Shown: one piece after another, positions 33,282 through 45,604 of the stretch
Numbering within the stretch: the stretch's first letter is position 1
How the letters are laid out: the number at the start of each line of letters is the position of its first letter
Assembly (NCBI GenBank): GCA_947685225.1
Contig: CANTUV010000014.1
Coordinates: forward strand, 5,394,001-5,458,000
Origin: Garcia nutans
Taxonomy: Eukaryota; Streptophyta; Magnoliopsida; Malpighiales; Euphorbiaceae
Reading direction: 5' to 3'
DNA: 64,000 nucleotides
The notes under the pieces: generated by a model
What the model saw: the letters and a program-made list of their open reading frames with translations, nothing else
What the model was told of the DNA's origin: nothing
The model's database searches: none
Made by a program: the position numbers and the translations under genes

Positions 33282-34626
33282 TGTTAATATCACCAGAAGA
33301 CACAGAGCCAGCTAGAGTTTTCTTTTGTCTACGAGTAAGCATGGAAAGAACTCGTTCTTGTTTAGAATCCTTGTTCCCAGTAGAGGTTTGCTTAGGCTTC
33401 CTACCTCGTTTCCTTCGAGCAACAAGAGTGAAACCATCATTATTTTCAGTGACATTCACCAAGTTATTCGGGTTCGAAGCTTGTTTATTAAATATCTGAA
33501 TTTTAGCTTCCAACGCAGCACCAGCCTGTCTTAAAGAAACAACATCACAAGCATCCTCACGCACATCCAGATCACCATCAGAAAGAGTTCCAATATCTAC
33601 GTTATTGACCTGAGAAACATCACATTCACCATCAGAAGGACAAATTATACGATCGGTCAAATTTTCTGATTTAGAGTGAAGTCCAGGATTCTCAACCACA
33701 GTAGTAGTTATAGGACAGTTCATATGATCATTATCAAAGCAAGGAATAGGGTCAATTGTGGGCTGAGAAGAAGAATTAAGAACTCCGTCAGATTTCAAAG
33801 CAACCTTATCAGAGGATTCAGAACCTATGGGTTTTGGAATCCATTGTTGAACAGGGGCCTTAACATGCTTTGATTCATCCTTTGCTTGGGGATTCATGTT
33901 ACTGTTCACGTTAGAAACCATACAATTTGAAGAGTTATGTCCCAGTTTTTCACAGCGTACACAAAATTTGGGCATATCTTCGTACTGCACCGACTGGAAA
34001 AAACCGTGATCACCATTACCAATCCAAACCTTGTGAGGCAAATCCATAGAAACATTAATCTCGATACAAACTCTAGCCGCTGACGGACGAGAAAGGTTAG
34101 CAGTAGCAACATCTAGCTTTAAAGGTGAGCCAATTAAAGAAGCAACTGAATACAGAGCCTCCTTGTCGAAAAGATGAATGGGCAGAGCCTCAAAAACTAC
34201 CCACACAGGAACACATGGGTTATCGACATTAGGACGGAACGATGATGACCACTTGGAGACCCTCATCGAGAATCCGTTAAAAAACCAGACCTGTCGAAGC
34301 CAGCATCTGAGGAAATCTTCCTCCAAACAGAAATTAATTAAAACGTACCTGGCATCTATAAGTCCCAATTTAAAATTGCCCTTGAAACCAACAGCATCCA
34401 TGGCCTTGCGAAGAGGAACCATAGCAGGTCTTCTAGTAGCAAAAAAGCCAATCAAGGTAAAGCGGAAAGGATAAGACAAAACAGAAACATCCTGGTCTGA
34501 GAAATTAACAGCCGGAACTCCCCTAAATTTCGAAGCTTTTGCAGAGAGCCGACGATTATTTAAAACAGAGGAAAAGTATCTCAAATCATCTCCAAATCCA
34601 TTATTCGAATCCTTCCCTGAGACCAC
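33253..34626 (-). CDS. L1 ORF1, DUF4283 and CCHC zinc knuckle protein, about 457 aa
   Basis: ORF1 of plant L1 elements binds the element RNA. The frame has a DUF4283-like RNA-binding domain at about residues 45-200 (FTLIGFFATRRP, FLRCWLRQVWFFNGFSMRVS, VWVVFEALPIHLFDKEAL) and a CCHC knuckle, CVRCEKLGHNSSNC. A low-complexity acidic/basic tail follows, ending in GRKPKQTSTG and TRRQKKTLAG. The frame is open but the conventional start is missing: at 34626 the codon is GTG, no in-frame ATG lies upstream within the element, and the first in-frame ATG is about residue 67 (MVPLRKAM). Either the start codon has mutated or a non-ATG start was used. It overlaps the ORF2 start by about 30 bp in another frame. 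Confidence 0.8.
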   Translation of the reverse strand: MVSGKDSNNGFGDDLRYFSSVLNNRRLSAKASKFRGVPAVNFSDQDVSVLSYPFRFTLIGFFATRRPAMVPLRKAMDAVGFKGNFKLGLIDARYVLINFCLEEDFLRCWLRQVWFFNGFSMRVSKWSSSFRPNVDNPCVPVWVVFEALPIHLFDKEALYSVASLIGSPLKLDVATANLSRPSAARVCIEINVSMDLPHKVWIGNGDHGFFQSVQYEDMPKFCVRCEKLGHNSSNCMVSNVNSNMNPQAKDESKHVKAPVQQWIPKPIGSESSDKVALKSDGVLNSSSQPTIDPIPCFDNDHMNCPITTTVVENPGLHSKSENLTDRIICPSDGECDVSQVNNVDIGTLSDGDLDVREDACDVVSLRQAGAALEAKIQIFNKQASNPNNLVNVTENNDGFTLVARRKRGRKPKQTSTGNKDSKQERVLSMLTRRQKKTLAGSVSSGDINNDKCAQLES

Positions 34627-35973
34627 TGAAGCAAAGAAAGAGGCGCTACCCCTGTCGGGGCAGCCGCCGGCGATGAAAACTGAGCAGCCGTCGTGAAGAG
34701 AAGCCCTAGCGTGATTTTGTAGTTATCATATATATATATATATATATGTATGTAATTGGGGGGCCCACTATATTAGTGGCTTTCCGTCATTGGAAGTTCT
34801 TATCATTTCTTATCATTTCACGTTCTGTCTCTTGCTTTGGTAATGGAAGGCTTAAGGACGATAAGTGAACTTAGATGATGACCTCTCTATTATCTCATAT
34901 GTGAAGACTGTGTAGCCAGGCGCTCGTTCAGTTTCTGTTGGGCCAAGTCAGTAGATGAAGTTGAGATGGCTTTAGGCTCCTTAAGCCCAATTAACTTTTC
35001 ATATCATTTTTTACAACATTTCAGAAAAAAAATAAAAATTAAAAAAATTTTCAAATTTTCAAAATATTATCAAATTTATTAAATTTAAATAATTTACTAT
35101 AAATTTATTATGAGTTTATAATACATATGATAACTTCTGTAAATTTTTTATGAATTTATTATATATATTTTATAAAATATTTAAATATCTCTAATAAAAT
35201 ATGAAAAAATTTTAATCAGCCTAATTTTTCCTTTTTCATTATCTCATATCACACTTTTCATTTATACCAATAAATAATGTTTACATCAAATTTTCAAATG
35301 TGTTTACTCCTAGAAATATTATAATTTTATTTTTTCCAAGGTGATACCCATATCTATGATTAACTCTATTTATAAATAAGTATATTAATATTATAAAAAA
35401 AATCAAATTCTGAATTACAAATCAGTCATATTTTTAATTCTCATCACTCATTAATAACTTATTTGTTGATCAATTTATTATTTTAATTTGTTCAATTTAT
35501 TTTTACTCAATAATGAGTAAAAACTATTCAAAAATTTTGAAACTAATTTTTAAGGGTGTGAAATGTGAAAATCTTAAAAATAAATATAAAAATCATAGAC
35601 TAGACTAAACAATGATCAATTTAATTAACTAGTATGAGTAGCCAATTCAATTTAATTTTCAAAACATTTTTATATTCTTAAAACAAAAATAAATTTGTTT
35701 TTAATTACTAAACAAGAAAATTTAATTTAATTTGATATACAAATTGAGGGAAAAAAATAAAATTTTCATTCTTATATTTAAATATAATTAATTAAAAAGT
35801 ACATCCAGTTTAAAAATAAGAGCAACTGATAGTTTTTTATTTTAAATAATTAAAAAAAATTATCGACTTTGAATAATCATTGATTTCAAAAAAGCTCGAT
35901 CTCGATCTTTGACAGAATTGCGACACGGTATTAACTGTTACGAATTGCTAAAAATGTAAACAAAGCTTTGTAT

Positions 35974-35975
<2 letters not shown>

Positions 35976-36011
<36 letters not shown>
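35976..36011. repeat. (AT)n microsatellite
   Basis: Uninterrupted AT dinucleotides directly before the tRNA-like remnant. Confidence 0.9.
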
Positions 36012-36012
<1 letters not shown>

Positions 36013-36020
36013 GAAAGAAT

Positions 36021-36092
36021 CCCAACCCGCTGTGTTAGTCCAGCGGACTAGCGATCCAACCCATTAGGAGAAGATCGTGAATTCGAACTCTC
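36021..36092 (+). repeat. tRNA-like SINE remnant
   Basis: TTAGTCCAGCGGACTAGCG resembles a decayed box A region and GATCGTGAATTCGAACTCT a box B (consensus GGTTCGAATCC), at spacing like a tRNA-derived SINE head. No body, tail or target duplication is visible. Confidence 0.35.
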
Positions 36093-36926
36093 AAAAAATA
36101 TATTTTCGGTGGTTTAAATCTTTTTTATAAAATAAGAAAAAAAAATGAAAGAATCCCAAAAAAAAAAAAAGCAAACAAAAAATAAATGAAAGCCAAAGAA
36201 ACAGGAAAAAAAAAATGAGATACTAAGATGAGCAAAAATGTTGTGAAATGAAATCAAATAATAATTAATAACCGCTTCAATTTGGATTTCATTCAAAAGG
36301 TCACCATATGACAATATAGCCCCTTGCACTCTTCTCGTGCTTTCTGTTTTTATGTTTGTCTTTGCTCTTTCATCTCCATTGACATGTGCCTCTTATCAAA
36401 TTTTAAATTAAATAATTCTATTCATTTTCAAGATAAATTTGAAACCAAAACATAAAAATAAATTATATAAATATATAGTCAAATATATATGTAATCTCTC
36501 AAGTTTTATTAATTTAGTCAATTTATTTATTCATTATATTTTTAATTTAATCATGTAATCTCTGAATTTATATTATTCTTAACTTATAAGAACAAACTCA
36601 CTAAGTGATATACATAATCGCTAATAATATATATTTACTATAAAATATATAAATAAAAGAGATAAAATTATTAGTATTTATTAATATAAGTATATGTTAA
36701 TATAAAATAATTAAATATAAAAGTAAAATAATAAATATATAAATATAAAAAATAAAATAATTAAAATGGATAAATTCAAGATGTTGCTGCCTGAAAAATA
36801 AAAATGACCTCATTTATAATTACACTTTCTCCATGCACCCGAAAACACCTTTAAAAAAGTTATGGAAACCATGCACATTTAATTAGTTCCATTTCCTCCG
36901 TCCATGAGCACCACTCCCACTCAAAC

Positions 36927-38592
36927 ATGAATGAGAGGCTATTTCTCATACTTGTGCTCTTCTCATCATGGTGTTTGGTAGTGTTCTCAAACAAAGTACC
37001 AGCAATTTTCACATTTGGAGACTCCATTGTTGATGCAGGCAACAATCACTTCAACAAGAATTGCACTGCCCAAGCTGATTTCCCTCCCTATGGATCCTCT
37101 TTTTTTCACCATCCCACTGGCAGATTCACTAATGGCAGAACTGTTGTCGACTTCATTTGTCAGTTCTATTATATATATATATATATATATATATAATTTA
37201 ATTAATTATATATATGCTTATTATTACTTTGTCTATGTTAATTTTTAAATTTTAATATCTCTTTTTTTGCAGCGCAATTTCTTGGAATCGAATTCCAAAA
37301 ACCATACTTAGAGGCAAAGCTGGCTGTAGTGAATGGAAGTAGGAAAGATTATCCATCCAATGGCATCAACTTTGCTAGCGCTGGTAGCGGTGTTCTCAGG
37401 GCAACTAATCAAGATTGGGTAATATATACACAATTCCATTTTTTTAAAATTTAATTTACTTTTATCACCCATTTATTTGAAGTGGAGCCTTGGCATAAAG
37501 GTAAGTAAATAGCCTCTTATAATTGCGAGGAAAGTCTGCATATAATAAGCCTTACAGGTCCGACCCTCTCTCGGACTTTATATTGTGAGAGCGTTCGTGT
37601 AAAGAATTGCAAAGAGAAAAAAAAAAGATATCACTCAACTCATTTATTTATTATTTTTTAAGAATATTTATTGGAATATTATTTTTTTTTCTTCGAAGTT
37701 TCCCAATATATATATAGTTGTTATATAAATTATACTAATTATTACAATTTGATTAAAATGTAATTACAGGGAGTCATGCCAATCCAAGATCAGCTACAAC
37801 AATTTCAAACACTAGCAAACCAAAATAAAATTGATAAAAATGTGATAGAAAAATCTATATTCCTTTTCGAATCAGGTTCTAATGACATATTCAACTACTT
37901 TATTCCCTTTGGATCTCCAACACTTGATCCTGATGCATATGTACAAGCCATGTTAACAGGGGCAACTAATATAATAGACCAGATTTACAAGCTTGGTGGT
38001 CGCCGGATTGTGGTGTGTTCACTAGGTCCAGTGGGCTGTGTTCCGGCAAGAACCCTCTTGCCGGATGCTCCAATTAATAAATGTTATGGAAAGATGAATG
38101 TGATGATTAAGAAATATAACAAAGGATTGGAAATGATTGTGAAAAGTATGGGAAATAAGTACGCTGGTGCAGTTGGCGTTTATGGTGCATTATATGATGT
38201 TGTTCAACGATTTCGAGCCAATCCAACTCGTTATGGTAATTAATTCTCTATCTTTCTCGAATAGACATACAAAAAAAAAAGAATATATTTAGAAAATGCG
38301 TATCATTCAGCATTTTTTAGGTGGTTAGCCCCATAATCTATGTGAAAAAATGTTTTTGTGTGCAGGTTTCACAGATGTGACGAATGGGTGTTGTGGGGAA
38401 GGACCTCTTAATGGAGTGGTGCAATGTGGAAAAGAAGGATATAAAGTATGTTCAAATCCAAACACATACTTGTTTTGGGATTATTTTCATCCATCAGAAC
38501 ATACTTACAAGCTCATTTCTAAGGCTTTATGGAGTGGAAAAAACTCTACTGTTAGGCCATTTAATCTCAAGACTTTGGCTTCTATGCTTTGA
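36927..38592 (+). CDS. GDSL esterase/lipase, secreted, 356 aa, 4 exons
   Basis: Plant GDSL enzymes are secreted SGNH hydrolases acting on esters such as cutin monomers, lipids or acylated sugars; the substrate cannot be told here. Exons: 36927-37158, 37273-37418, 37770-38235 and 38366-38592, all GT-AG and in phase (1071 bp). An N-terminal signal peptide (about residues 1-22, LFLILVLFSSWCLVVFS) precedes block I FTFGDSIVDAGNN with the nucleophile Ser. Block III is SGSNDIFNYF with the oxyanion Asn, and block V is DYFHPSEHTYKLI with the Asp-His pair. NGCCGEG and GPVGCVPAR are further family landmarks. Length matches the family. Intron 1 carries an (AT)n tract and intron 2 a decayed SINE. It appears functional. 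Confidence 0.93.
37479..37640 (+). mobile_element. Internally deleted Au-type SINE in GDSL intron 2
   Basis: Starts GAAGTGGAGCCTTGGCATAA, which matches the Au SINE 5' end including box A. It then jumps to the 3' half (AGCCTCTTATAATTGCG, CTGCATATAATAAGCC, GGTCCGACCCTCTCTCGGAC, GAGAGCGTTCGTG). The middle with box B is missing. Possible 9-bp target repeats CATTTATTT lie at 37470-37478 and 37641-37649. It is much more diverged than the copy at 15721-15908. Confidence 0.7.
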
Positions 38593-41500
38593 TCAAATAC
38601 TCCATGCAAATTTTTAAGACACGATGGATCAACTTTTTAATTGTTATTTTGGAATATTTGTTTTTGAAAATTAGCAGTTCCCAAATATATGGGACCCATC
38701 AGCTGAATAATGAAATATGAATCTGAACTTCTGAAAAATCTGAATGACTTTGATTTTGGAAAAAAATTTTTGACTATTCTCCTCCTCCTTCATTTCTGAT
38801 TATTCAATAAGCTCTAGAATTTTCTGAATTCATGAAAAATATTATTTTTCTCTAGTTTATCATAAAATATATTTCAAAAAAAAAAAAAACTGAATGCATA
38901 TTTTTAAAATATATCTTTATTTAATTAATATTTAGTCTATATATTAATATTTTTTATGTACTTTTATCTTAACCAATAATTCATATCATTATTCTTTATT
39001 TTAATAAATAGAAAAGGAAAGATATTTTTAATGTGAAAATACTGATATTTCCGTAATATTGTATTTCGTATTAAAAATGCATTGACTAAAAAGAAGCATA
39101 TAAATTAGTGGTCAAATTATGTATTGAGAGCCAAATTTAACTTTTTTCTTAAAATATTTTTTGAATGTGATGGAAAATAATTTAAAATTGTATATTATCA
39201 TCTATATATTCTGAGTCATATATAACCAAATGTATAAAGAAACTATTTATATTAAGAGTTAAATTCTCTGAAATTTACATGCATTCTCTACACTGCATGG
39301 AAGAAGATTGGCATTTGCTAGAAGTGAAAATGAAGTAATTAAAGCCAGCAGCATGCCTTCAAGAACAACTTACCATCATGAGTAATTAAGCACATGAAAC
39401 GCTACTCTATCATAAATTCTGTCATAATTTCCTAAATAAATAATCTATCTAAATAACCATTGAACCCTGCTATTTTATCACATACTCAATTTCAAAAGGC
39501 TTTTTGTTTTTATTTGCTAAATTATGATCCAATGGATGAGAATAGCCATGAACATGTGATGGAATAAATATCTTGAGAAAGAAGCAAATTACTTATCTTT
39601 ATAGTGATTATATGATGCCTAACCAGGTTGGACATGCAAATGGGAAGGTTTAGCAAAGGACAATTCACACAGCCACCATTCCTATTTCGATAACTTGAGG
39701 TTTGGCTGCTTATTTCTTAGCAATCTTTTTTTTTTTAAATAACTTGAGTTTCTTTAAATAGTGATCGTAGAAGTATATAATTGTTGACTATTACGAGTTA
39801 CAAATCCATCTTTATACTTTTTAAGTTTTAATAAGTCCAACTATTTGATTTTTAACAATAAATTAAAATTAATAATTTAAACTTTAAGATGTTATAATAT
39901 CTAAAAAAACAAAAGAAAACTCCAAAATAAATCCCATCAAAACAAGAAATATATATATAATAATAATTAGAATATACGATCTATTTTTTTTAAATTAACA
40001 TATATTAAGATATATATATATATATATATTAAATAGAAAAATTTGTTGACCAACAAAAAACAAAAGAGCGAGAAATGAGCAAAAGGGCTTAGAAATTACT
40101 CTCCATGTCCTCTTAGAAAATTATCATTTTTAAATTATCACTTTATATAATAAAAAAATAATTAATTTTTTTAATTATATTTTTATTATTTATAACTTAA
40201 TTAATAAAGTAAAAATATAATATTAATAAATTAATAGAGAATATTTTTAACACACCTTAACTCTCCAAAACTAAAATAGACTTGAAATGCTATAAATTTC
40301 AAATCATAACTTATTTATTTATTATTTCTCACAAATATATAATTATGTATAATATTTGTTTCATCATCTACATCATTAAAAATAATCCATAAAAATTTAA
40401 ATAATTTCTAAACTAAATCAAACTGAAAATATTTGTCTATTAGCTCAACCTCTTTTTTATACAGAAGAATTTCAAATATAAGAGTATATATTCTACTAGA
40501 ATCTACCAAGTTGATCTTCAACAATATATGAAAATATTAATAATAAAGGGTTAGTCTAACTGCTCAGTAAATAAGTAAATGTGTAACAAGAAATAACAAA
40601 CAAGGTTTAACAATACTTAATATATATATATATAATCAATAATTATCTGAATAATTAATTCTTGAAATCTTAAATATAACTTTCAAACATTTCTCAGTTC
40701 TCAGAAAAATCAGAAATAATTCAATTCATGCATCTTTTATATACACTCAAATATAATTTCTACTGATCTAATTTCAATCTAAGGGCGCATGATGACTTAT
40801 CTCGCAAGCTCAAGAAAAAATAATTTCAATACACATGCGCAGAGTAATTACCTCGGCCAAAGGTAAATTATAATATATTTAATTTATATAAATACTCATC
40901 ATCAATATGCGATCTCGCAGGATTATAATAAGATTGTATACAAATTATTTATCCAACACAGTATAATCAATCAGTCACATATATAAAAATTTAAACTATA
41001 ATTATTTGTTCTCAATTTATAAAAAATAGATATAATTTAAAAATAAATCATCATCTTGAATTCTGTAAATTTTTTTCTAAAATCATAAATATATATAATA
41101 CTTTAAAAATACAATGTTACATATTTATCCACTTACCTTGGCCAAAAAGTAAATTTGTAAATTCAACTGTATCACCTCTATAATTTATCTTAACTATTGA
41201 ATCCACTCCTAGAGTGATAAATAATAATTAATAACTAAAAAATATCTTAAAATTGTCAAACTATTATGATATGAAAATGCACATAAAAACTATATATAAT
41301 TTCGAATGAAGTTTAAACTATATTTTAGCGTAAGTCAGTCATTTTTTCTAATTATCATAATTTACATATTTATCTAATTGTCTCACATAATTTTCATCAA
41401 TTTATTATAATTTGAATATTCAAAAATGCTAAGAATTTAAAATATCTCAATATAAAATTTTAATTCATTTGCTCTTATAATATTAATGTTGTTAATAAAT

Positions 41501-43270
41501 TTATTCATTTAAATCTTTAATAATATTTATTTAATTTACTTATAAAATATTTACTTAATTAATATTTAAATTACATACTAAATTACCGTTAAATAATTTT
41601 AAAAAATAATTTAATAATTATTCATTAATTACAATTAAAAATTTATTTACTTTAGTTTTTTTAAAATATTAACTTATCATACTGATAGTGAAAAATATAT
41701 TTAATAATATATTTTTTATTATTTTATTAAATATAAACTTTATACAATTACTTTTTGTTATAAGAATTATTTAATATACTTTATAAATTTACTTGAATAG
41801 TTTTTTAATAATTAAATTTTTTACTAGAATAATATTATTTACTTTAATTTTTTTTATTTTGCCATGTCATATTTCTATAATAATAATAACTACGATAGTA
41901 ATAAGTATAATATTAATAATAATGATAATAATACTAAAATTGATATTTTTTTAGTCATAATAATTATAATAATTTTTAATGATAAACTTAATAATAATAT
42001 TTAATTACTATAACTATAAAAATATTAATATTTAATTACTACTTGACATCAATTATATTTTAATAATTACTATTGTTCATTCCTAAATAATGATAATATT
42101 AATTCAATTTTCTTTAACTTTTTATTCATAAGACACATATATGAACATATATATAAAATTTCAAATTTTTCTACATTTATTTACTATATTTAAAAATTAA
42201 GTTTTCCAAACCTATAAATTTTGTTTCATTAACACTTTTTCTAATAGTACCCATTTTTTAAATCTTTTTCTAGATACAAACTTTTATAAAAATTTATAAA
42301 ATTTTAACCAAGTAATATATACATGTATAGGATATCACATGTTAAATAATATAGTTTTATACATTCATTTACTATATTTTTGTATTATGTTTGTTCAACC
42401 CTATATATTCTATTCTTTCATTTGACATCTTGGCAGTATCTATTTTTTTGTTTTATTTTCATAAATAAAACTTTATAAAAATATATAAAATTTTAAACAT
42501 ATTTTATAGACATATATATGATTTTGTATATAAAATTTTAGATTTATCTAGGTTGGTATATTATGGTTTTTAAATAGTTTTCTTAATCTTTATAAATTTT
42601 GAATTACTGGATCGATTCTAACAGTCTGTCATCTTATTTTTTTTTCTTAAACAGTAAATCATCCTTACAAATTATAAAATTTCATACATCAACTCTTATC
42701 ACATAGATAAACTCTCAAGTAAAATTTCATACTCATTGAGTTTCTATTTATGTTTTGTTAATTGATTTAGTATGAATTTTTAGACTAATCTATAACTTTT
42801 ATTATTGTTTATTTGTCTTTTTTTAAATAATAATAATAATTCTTATCACCACTTTTATTATTTAATATTCTTATCTTATACCTACTCTAATTATTTTTAT
42901 TTCTTTTATATACAAACACTCTATTGATTATTATGAATATATTATTTTTATACTTATCATAATTAATATATTACTCTTTAATTTTTTTAACTTAAATAAT
43001 CCAATATCTACTATATTTAATTAATAAATTTAATATTTCATATATTTTTTTTTCTTTTAGTTGTTGTACCTACTTTTTTTTCATTATTATCACTTTAATT
43101 ATAATAATCTAATTTATTTGATTATTTTATTATTATTATCATAATTATCATTTTTTATATTCATCTTAATAGTTAATATATCACTCTTTAATTATTTTTT
43201 TTATTTGATTATAATTATTATTTTATACCAATACTTAAATATTATTTATTGTATTATATGAATAGATATA

Positions 43271-43332
43271 GGCTATCTAGTCTAATGGTAAAACTACTTC
43301 TTACATTTTCTATTAAGCCCAAGTTTAGTGAT
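43271..43332 (+). repeat. tRNA-like SINE remnant
   Basis: GGCTATCTAGTCTAATGGTA resembles box A of a tRNA-derived SINE, and CCCAAGTTTAGTGAT about 40 bp on a decayed box B. Nothing further is preserved. Confidence 0.35.
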
Positions 43333-43922
43333 ATTAAACATATTTTTTTATAATATTTTTCTTTTTTTTATTAAATATCAATAATTTACTAATAATAATT
43401 TAGTTTTAATAATAATACTCACTTAACATTAAAAAATTTAATTTAATTTATAATTATTATTTTTTTGTTCGACTACTCTAATTATTTAATTAACTATTCT
43501 TAAATTATTTATTTATTATAATTTATTAAATTTGTCACTTAATAATAATATTACTATTGTTATTATTAATTTTTTAAATATAGGGTATTATAATATTAGT
43601 CTATTCAAAATATTTTAATATAATATTTAAAAAAATTAATAACTTTTTAATAGATATATTTAAGCTGAAGTTGATAATTTTAGTGGGATAGAATAAATAT
43701 TAAGTAAATAATTGCGTAAAATTCAATAGAAATGTGTTAACTATTAATAAAATTCAGTATAAAATGCTTTTTAATTTAGAACTTGCAATCAAAATTACCT
43801 GAGAGACAAAGAGGGGAACATCAGTTGGGCGTGCTTTGGCATTTAATCATTTGATGAGCAACAAACATCTGTGGCACAATAATTGGCACTTGGATACATT
43901 TTATGCATTTTTTAATTTTAGC

Positions 43923-43992
43923 CACACACACACATACATACATACATACATACATACATACATAAATATATATATATATATATATGTATATA
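43923..43992. repeat. Compound microsatellite (AC)n(CATA)n(TA)n
   Basis: CACACACACA, then about 9 CATA units, then TA dinucleotides. Confidence 0.9.
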
Positions 43993-45604
43993 TAATTTGC
44001 AATGTGACTCCACCGACAAAATGTGGACGCATTTAATTAACTTGTAAATTTTTTCCAAATTACATTTTACGGTTTGATTATTTTTTTTTCATTTAATATT
44101 AATATATAAATGGAGAAATAACTAAGTCTTGCCTCCAAATTTTCCACTCGAGGAAAATAAGTTTGAATCTCATCGTCTCAATGATTTTTTATTTTGAATT
44201 TAAATTATATAAAAAATGAAATTTTTTAATTTAAATGAAAAAGATTAGAAATTATATAATATAACTTTAATTCAACTGTGAATTTTAGTTAAAATGATAA
44301 ATTAATTGAATTATATAACACGTAATTATTTTTCTAAAAAAATATAAAAAATTTACAAATTTATAAGTTAAAAAATATTATAATTTAATTGATTTGTCAT
44401 TTCAATTAATATTCCTATTTGAAAGAATGACTGTATTATGTAATTTCTTTCAATTGACTACCCATGCACTTATGATCAAGAAGAGCCACGTAAGTAAGTA
44501 ATTAAATCATCTAATTGCTTTATTTCGTTTTTTGTTTGTTTGTTTGTTTGTTCTCTAGAGTTGGAGAAATAAGTATATAGAAGAAGCAAGCAATAATTTT
44601 GAATATAATTAATTATTACTAAAAGCATAATTAGATGAGTTAAGTGCTCTATTATGATTAAGGAGTCAGTAAAATTTAATCAAAATTAGTTCAATTGACA
44701 AAGCTCACTAAAGAAGTTCAAGCTTGAAATGGATTTTAGTTTAGTACATTAAAGTGGTAAATTTATGGGAGAATCCTATAAGAGAAGAAATATTACTTTT
44801 TTAAAATTATTTTAGGATGTAAATGGAGTTATTTTCCTTTAAATACTTTAGTTTTTTTTTTTTTCTAATCCTGCAATTTGAGAGTTGCGAAGGATTTTTA
44901 ATAAATCGAACAAAAAATTAAAGGAGGCAAATAGAGGATATATAAATGAAATGTAATTAAACGTTAATTGGCATTTAACATTATTTATTTGAGAATTTTA
45001 AAGGAAACATAAAATTGGTAAATATAAAACTATTAAATGATGATAAATTAAGAAAAATGAACATTCTGGGATTAATGAATATAAACATTTAAAATCAATC
45101 AATTCTTATTTAATAGTTTTTTATTAAAAAAAAAAAAAGAAAACTTACAAATGAAGTTAAGAGAAGAATATTCGATAGAATTATATCCTCTAGTATACTC
45201 TCATGTTTTAAAAATTAAAGTATGAAATGAATGTAACTGATTTGGACTTAAAATATTTAAATTAATATATATATATAATTTTTTTCACAATTTTAAATTA
45301 ATTAAAATGTATTATAAATGATTCAATTCTATTTAATTCAATATAAAGCGACAATTTTTCACAAATTTGATTAAAAATTAAAAAATATTTATTGATGAAA
45401 AACTTTAAACCATTTAAATTCAGAATTAAACAATTAAGATTTCAATAAAATCTAAAACCGCTAAACTCAAATTTATGAAAAAAAATTGATTTAAATGCTA
45501 CAATACAACTAAGTTAAATTGGAAATTTGGCAGATACGGTTGCTTACCGTAGCAACAAAAGAAATAAGGACAGAATTATTAATAATAAAACTAATAATTA
45601 TAAA

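Larger units (their letters stand above)
29340..34710 (-). mobile_element. Near-complete plant L1 LINE with RNase H domain
   Basis: On the minus strand the order is ORF1 (nucleic-acid-binding, zinc knuckle), an overlap of about 30 bp, then ORF2 (endonuclease, reverse transcriptase, zinc-binding RT-associated domain, RNase H). The 5' end is near 34710, where GC-richer sequence (GGCAGCCGCCGGCG) gives way to an (AT)n tract. The 3' end is near 29340, again at an (AT)n tract. I could not find a clear poly(A) tail or target duplication, because both ends abut AT repeats, so the limits are approximate. Confidence 0.85.
34711..36926. other. AT-rich region upstream of the GDSL gene
   Basis: Contains (AT)n at about 34728-34748 and 35976-36011, a tRNA-like SINE remnant at about 36021-36092 and otherwise AT-rich DNA. 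The GDSL promoter must lie in the last few hundred bases; I cannot place a specific TATA box. Confidence 0.5.
38593..45604. other. 7 kb of very AT-rich intergenic DNA
   Basis: 38593-38800 should hold the GDSL 3' UTR. The rest is dominated by A/T, with an especially extreme block at about 41400-43650. Recognisable items are a microsatellite at 43923-43992 and a tRNA-like remnant near 43271. I see no coding exon with homology. Confidence 0.6.

Noticed and set aside
43836..44036. Plus-strand frame of 66 codons
   Set aside because: More than a third of it translates a CATA/TA microsatellite.
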